In this document: piece by piece, positions 62,492-64,000 of the stretch | Numbering within the stretch: position 1 is the first letter of the stretch | Layout of the letters: each line of letters starts with the position of its first letter | Assembly (NCBI GenBank): GCA_943361925.1 | Contig: CALRIT020000003.1 | Location: forward strand, 1-64,000 | Source of the DNA: CAISCU01 sp943361925 | GTDB lineage: Bacteria; Bacteroidota; Bacteroidia; UKL13-3 | Length of the DNA: 64,000 nucleotides | Reading direction: 5' to 3' | Notes under the pieces: model-generated | What the model was told of the DNA's origin: nothing | Database searches by the model: none | Seen by the model: only the letters and a program-made list of their open reading frames with translations | Position numbers and translations under genes: made by a program

Positions 62492-64000
62492 TTAAAATCC
62501 AATAACCAGATTCATCATAAAGTTCCTGCCGGCTTGAGGGTAGAAATAGTTAAAATCTGTTCTTTGGCCGCCAATAATACCGCTGAATACATAGCCATTA
62601 GGTTGGTATTCTTCTCCCAAAATATTATTCAGTTGCAAGCCAATTCTTGCAGATTTAAAAATTCTTTGTCTTTTTATTTCATAAGAAAACAGCAAATCGT
62701 TTACTACAAAACCATCAATTTTTCTGGCTTCACTTTGGGTATTATCCAAATATTGTTTCGATACTGTTTTTACAATCCAGGAGGCAGAAAATCCTTTTAC
62801 GTTTTCATAATTCAACACAGAAGAACTAATGAATTCAGGTGAAAAGGCAATGCTGCTATTTTTGTATTTTATTTCATTTTGTCCACCCAAATCCCAATTG
62901 TCTACATACTCTGTAAAGTCTTTAATTTTGTTTTTGCTGTAAGCAGCAGTGAATGTCCATTTTAAATCTTTTCTAATTTTTACTCCGAAAACACCTTCCA
63001 ATCCTGCTCTGTAACTTCTTGGAACATTTACACGGTTATAGGCACCCACATCATTTACCTGACCACTGTTCACCAATTGGTTTACATAATCCATATAAAA
63101 TGCATTCATGTTGATGCTGAAAATGTTTCCATATCTTTTGTAACCCAATTCTCCATTGTACATTTTCTCGGGTTTAGGCACGCTGTTTTTACTGGCTTGA
63201 ATGATATCATTACGAACCGGCTCTCTGTGAGCAACTCCAGCATAGGCATAAAATTGGGTTTTACTATTTAGTTGATAGGTTAAACCTACTTTGGGATTGA
63301 AGAAATTAAAATTCAAATCAAAATCATAAGGAATATAATTACTTCCATTCAGGTCTTCACCTTTCAATTGATATCCAACACCTCTGTATTGTAAATCAAC
63401 AAAACCTTCGAATTTTTTACTGAATTCATAATCAAGTTTTCCATAAAGACTAATATCTGTTTTGGTTGATTTTCCTTCATAAAAACGTTGATTATTAAAG
63501 TTGATGGCAGCATTCTGAGCCCAAATTAGTTCTCCAAAATGACGACCATCATACCTATTGATGGCACCACCAAATGTGAAAAATTTTTCACCACGATCCC
63601 TCGTATAAGAGAATACTGTTCCGTAAAAGTCATTGTCTAACCAGCGCCTTCTTATAAAATCTGAAGTGTTGATGGTATCTGAACCAACAATCACATCATT
63701 CATTTTATAACGCGAGAATGGCTCAGCACTTCTATATTCTTCGTAAAAACCTCTGCCATACGTATAGTGTAAACCAATATTTAATCTATCTCTGTTATTG
63801 CGGTTATAACTATAAAAAAACTGATAATGGTCTTGCTGGTAATTATCTGTTTGATTAGGATACGTAAACTGATTATAAGTTCTGTTACCCGAATTCAGCA
63901 AATGAGCTGAATCTTTTGAACTCATGTACAAGTTCTGAGTTAATAAAACCATGCCATTCACATCACCTCTTAAACGGGCTTCGGGCACGCCATTCCATGC
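62492..64000 (-). CDS. TonB-dependent receptor, C-terminal barrel (partial)
   Basis: At least 502 residues, open to the right edge. The visible part is a 22-strand type outer-membrane barrel: alternating aromatic strands and long loops (YQFFYSYNRNNRDRLNIGLHYTYGRGFYEEY, SKTQFYAYAGVAHREPVRND in parts), the plug is outside the window, and the protein ends with IGLQLNNILGEEYQPNGYVF and a terminal RNFMMNLVIGF, the usual C-terminus of TonB-dependent receptors. It imports a ligand across the outer membrane with TonB energy; the ligand is unknown. Confidence 0.92.
   Translation of the reverse strand, partial: AWNGVPEARLRGDVNGMVLLTQNLYMSSKDSAHLLNSGNRTYNQFTYPNQTDNYQQDHYQFFYSYNRNNRDRLNIGLHYTYGRGFYEEYRSAEPFSRYKMNDVIVGSDTINTSDFIRRRWLDNDFYGTVFSYTRDRGEKFFTFGGAINRYDGRHFGELIWAQNAAINFNNQRFYEGKSTKTDISLYGKLDYEFSKKFEGFVDLQYRGVGYQLKGEDLNGSNYIPYDFDLNFNFFNPKVGLTYQLNSKTQFYAYAGVAHREPVRNDIIQASKNSVPKPEKMYNGELGYKRYGNIFSINMNAFYMDYVNQLVNSGQVNDVGAYNRVNVPRSYRAGLEGVFGVKIRKDLKWTFTAAYSKNKIKDFTEYVDNWDLGGQNEIKYKNSSIAFSPEFISSSVLNYENVKGFSASWIVKTVSKQYLDNTQSEARKIDGFVVNDLLFSYEIKRQRIFKSARIGLQLNNILGEEYQPNGYVFSGIIGGQRTDFNYFYPQAGRNFMMNLVIGF

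Noticed and set aside
1..64000. CRISPR array, prophage or insertion sequence
   Set aside because: No regularly spaced direct repeats with unique spacers of the right size, and no transposase, integrase or phage structural gene seen; the three-unit repeat at 57.6 kb is too short and its period too small.

Overview
The window looks like a chromosomal stretch of an AT-rich Bacteroidota (Bacteroidetes) bacterium, probably a free-living aerobic member. The evidence is: several secreted proteins ending in a type IX secretion (T9SS) type A sorting domain with the YPNP motif; a TonB-dependent receptor and DUF families typical of the phylum; no Shine-Dalgarno pattern before genes; and promoters of the Bacteroidota form TTTG-N18-TAnnTTTG, seen three times with identical spacing (metK, a DUF4468 gene, rpsT). 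I see no prophage, insertion sequence, CRISPR array or rRNA operon. One tRNA, tRNA-Leu(CAG), is present.

Layout. 0-9.2 kb: the start of ispH (cut by the left edge), a DUF2452 gene, an outer-membrane-like protein, a T9SS protein, then after a palindrome-rich gap the kynureninase/kynurenine 3-monooxygenase pair, a DUF5723 protein and comF. 9.5-19.3 kb: a WG-repeat protein, an M1 aminopeptidase, a small barrel, a zinc-ribbon protein, metK behind a structured leader, a YjgN-like membrane protein, a Na+/solute symporter, a SET-domain methyltransferase and a DUF4468 protein. 19.5-28.8 kb: FkbM methyltransferase/DUF4834, an operon of FAD dehydrogenase, secreted endonuclease I and msrB, a lipoprotein, and a split transketolase whose two halves flank a von Willebrand A protein.

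28.9-31 kb is a small defence-like island: HicA/HicB with a palindromic operator, a PD-(D/E)XK nuclease and an Mrr-type restriction enzyme. 31.2-33.9 kb has an MDR oxidoreductase and an MbnP/MbnH pair (copper-binding protein plus diheme enzyme). 34.3-45.7 kb holds three genes fitting cyanophycin metabolism: an isoaspartyl peptidase/asparaginase, cyanophycinase (cphB) and cyanophycin synthetase (cphA). A LytTR-type two-component system, a T9SS esterase and hypotheticals lie between them.

45.8-50.8 kb is the least recognisable part: a two-gene nuclease unit (PD-(D/E)XK-like plus HNH), hypothetical membrane proteins and lipoproteins, an antitoxin-like small protein, a MORN-like protein overlapping a degenerate formylglycine-generating-enzyme-like protein, and a 55-residue membrane protein attached to a serine hydrolase gene. 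50.8-64 kb returns to housekeeping: serine hydrolase, Rieske-like lipoprotein, 3-hydroxyacyl-CoA dehydrogenase, HesB/IscA, rpsT, radC, a GtrA protein, DoxX-like and SRPBCC proteins, carB, a hydrolase, a TPR protein, tRNA-Leu and a TonB-dependent receptor cut by the right edge.

Most interesting: the metK leader with a possible kissing-loop fold, the MbnP/MbnH pair, the VWA gene inside the split transketolase, the cyanophycin gene set, the two-nuclease unit, the HicAB operator, and the palindrome cluster near 4 kb. All functional calls come from reading motifs by eye; no database search was run.
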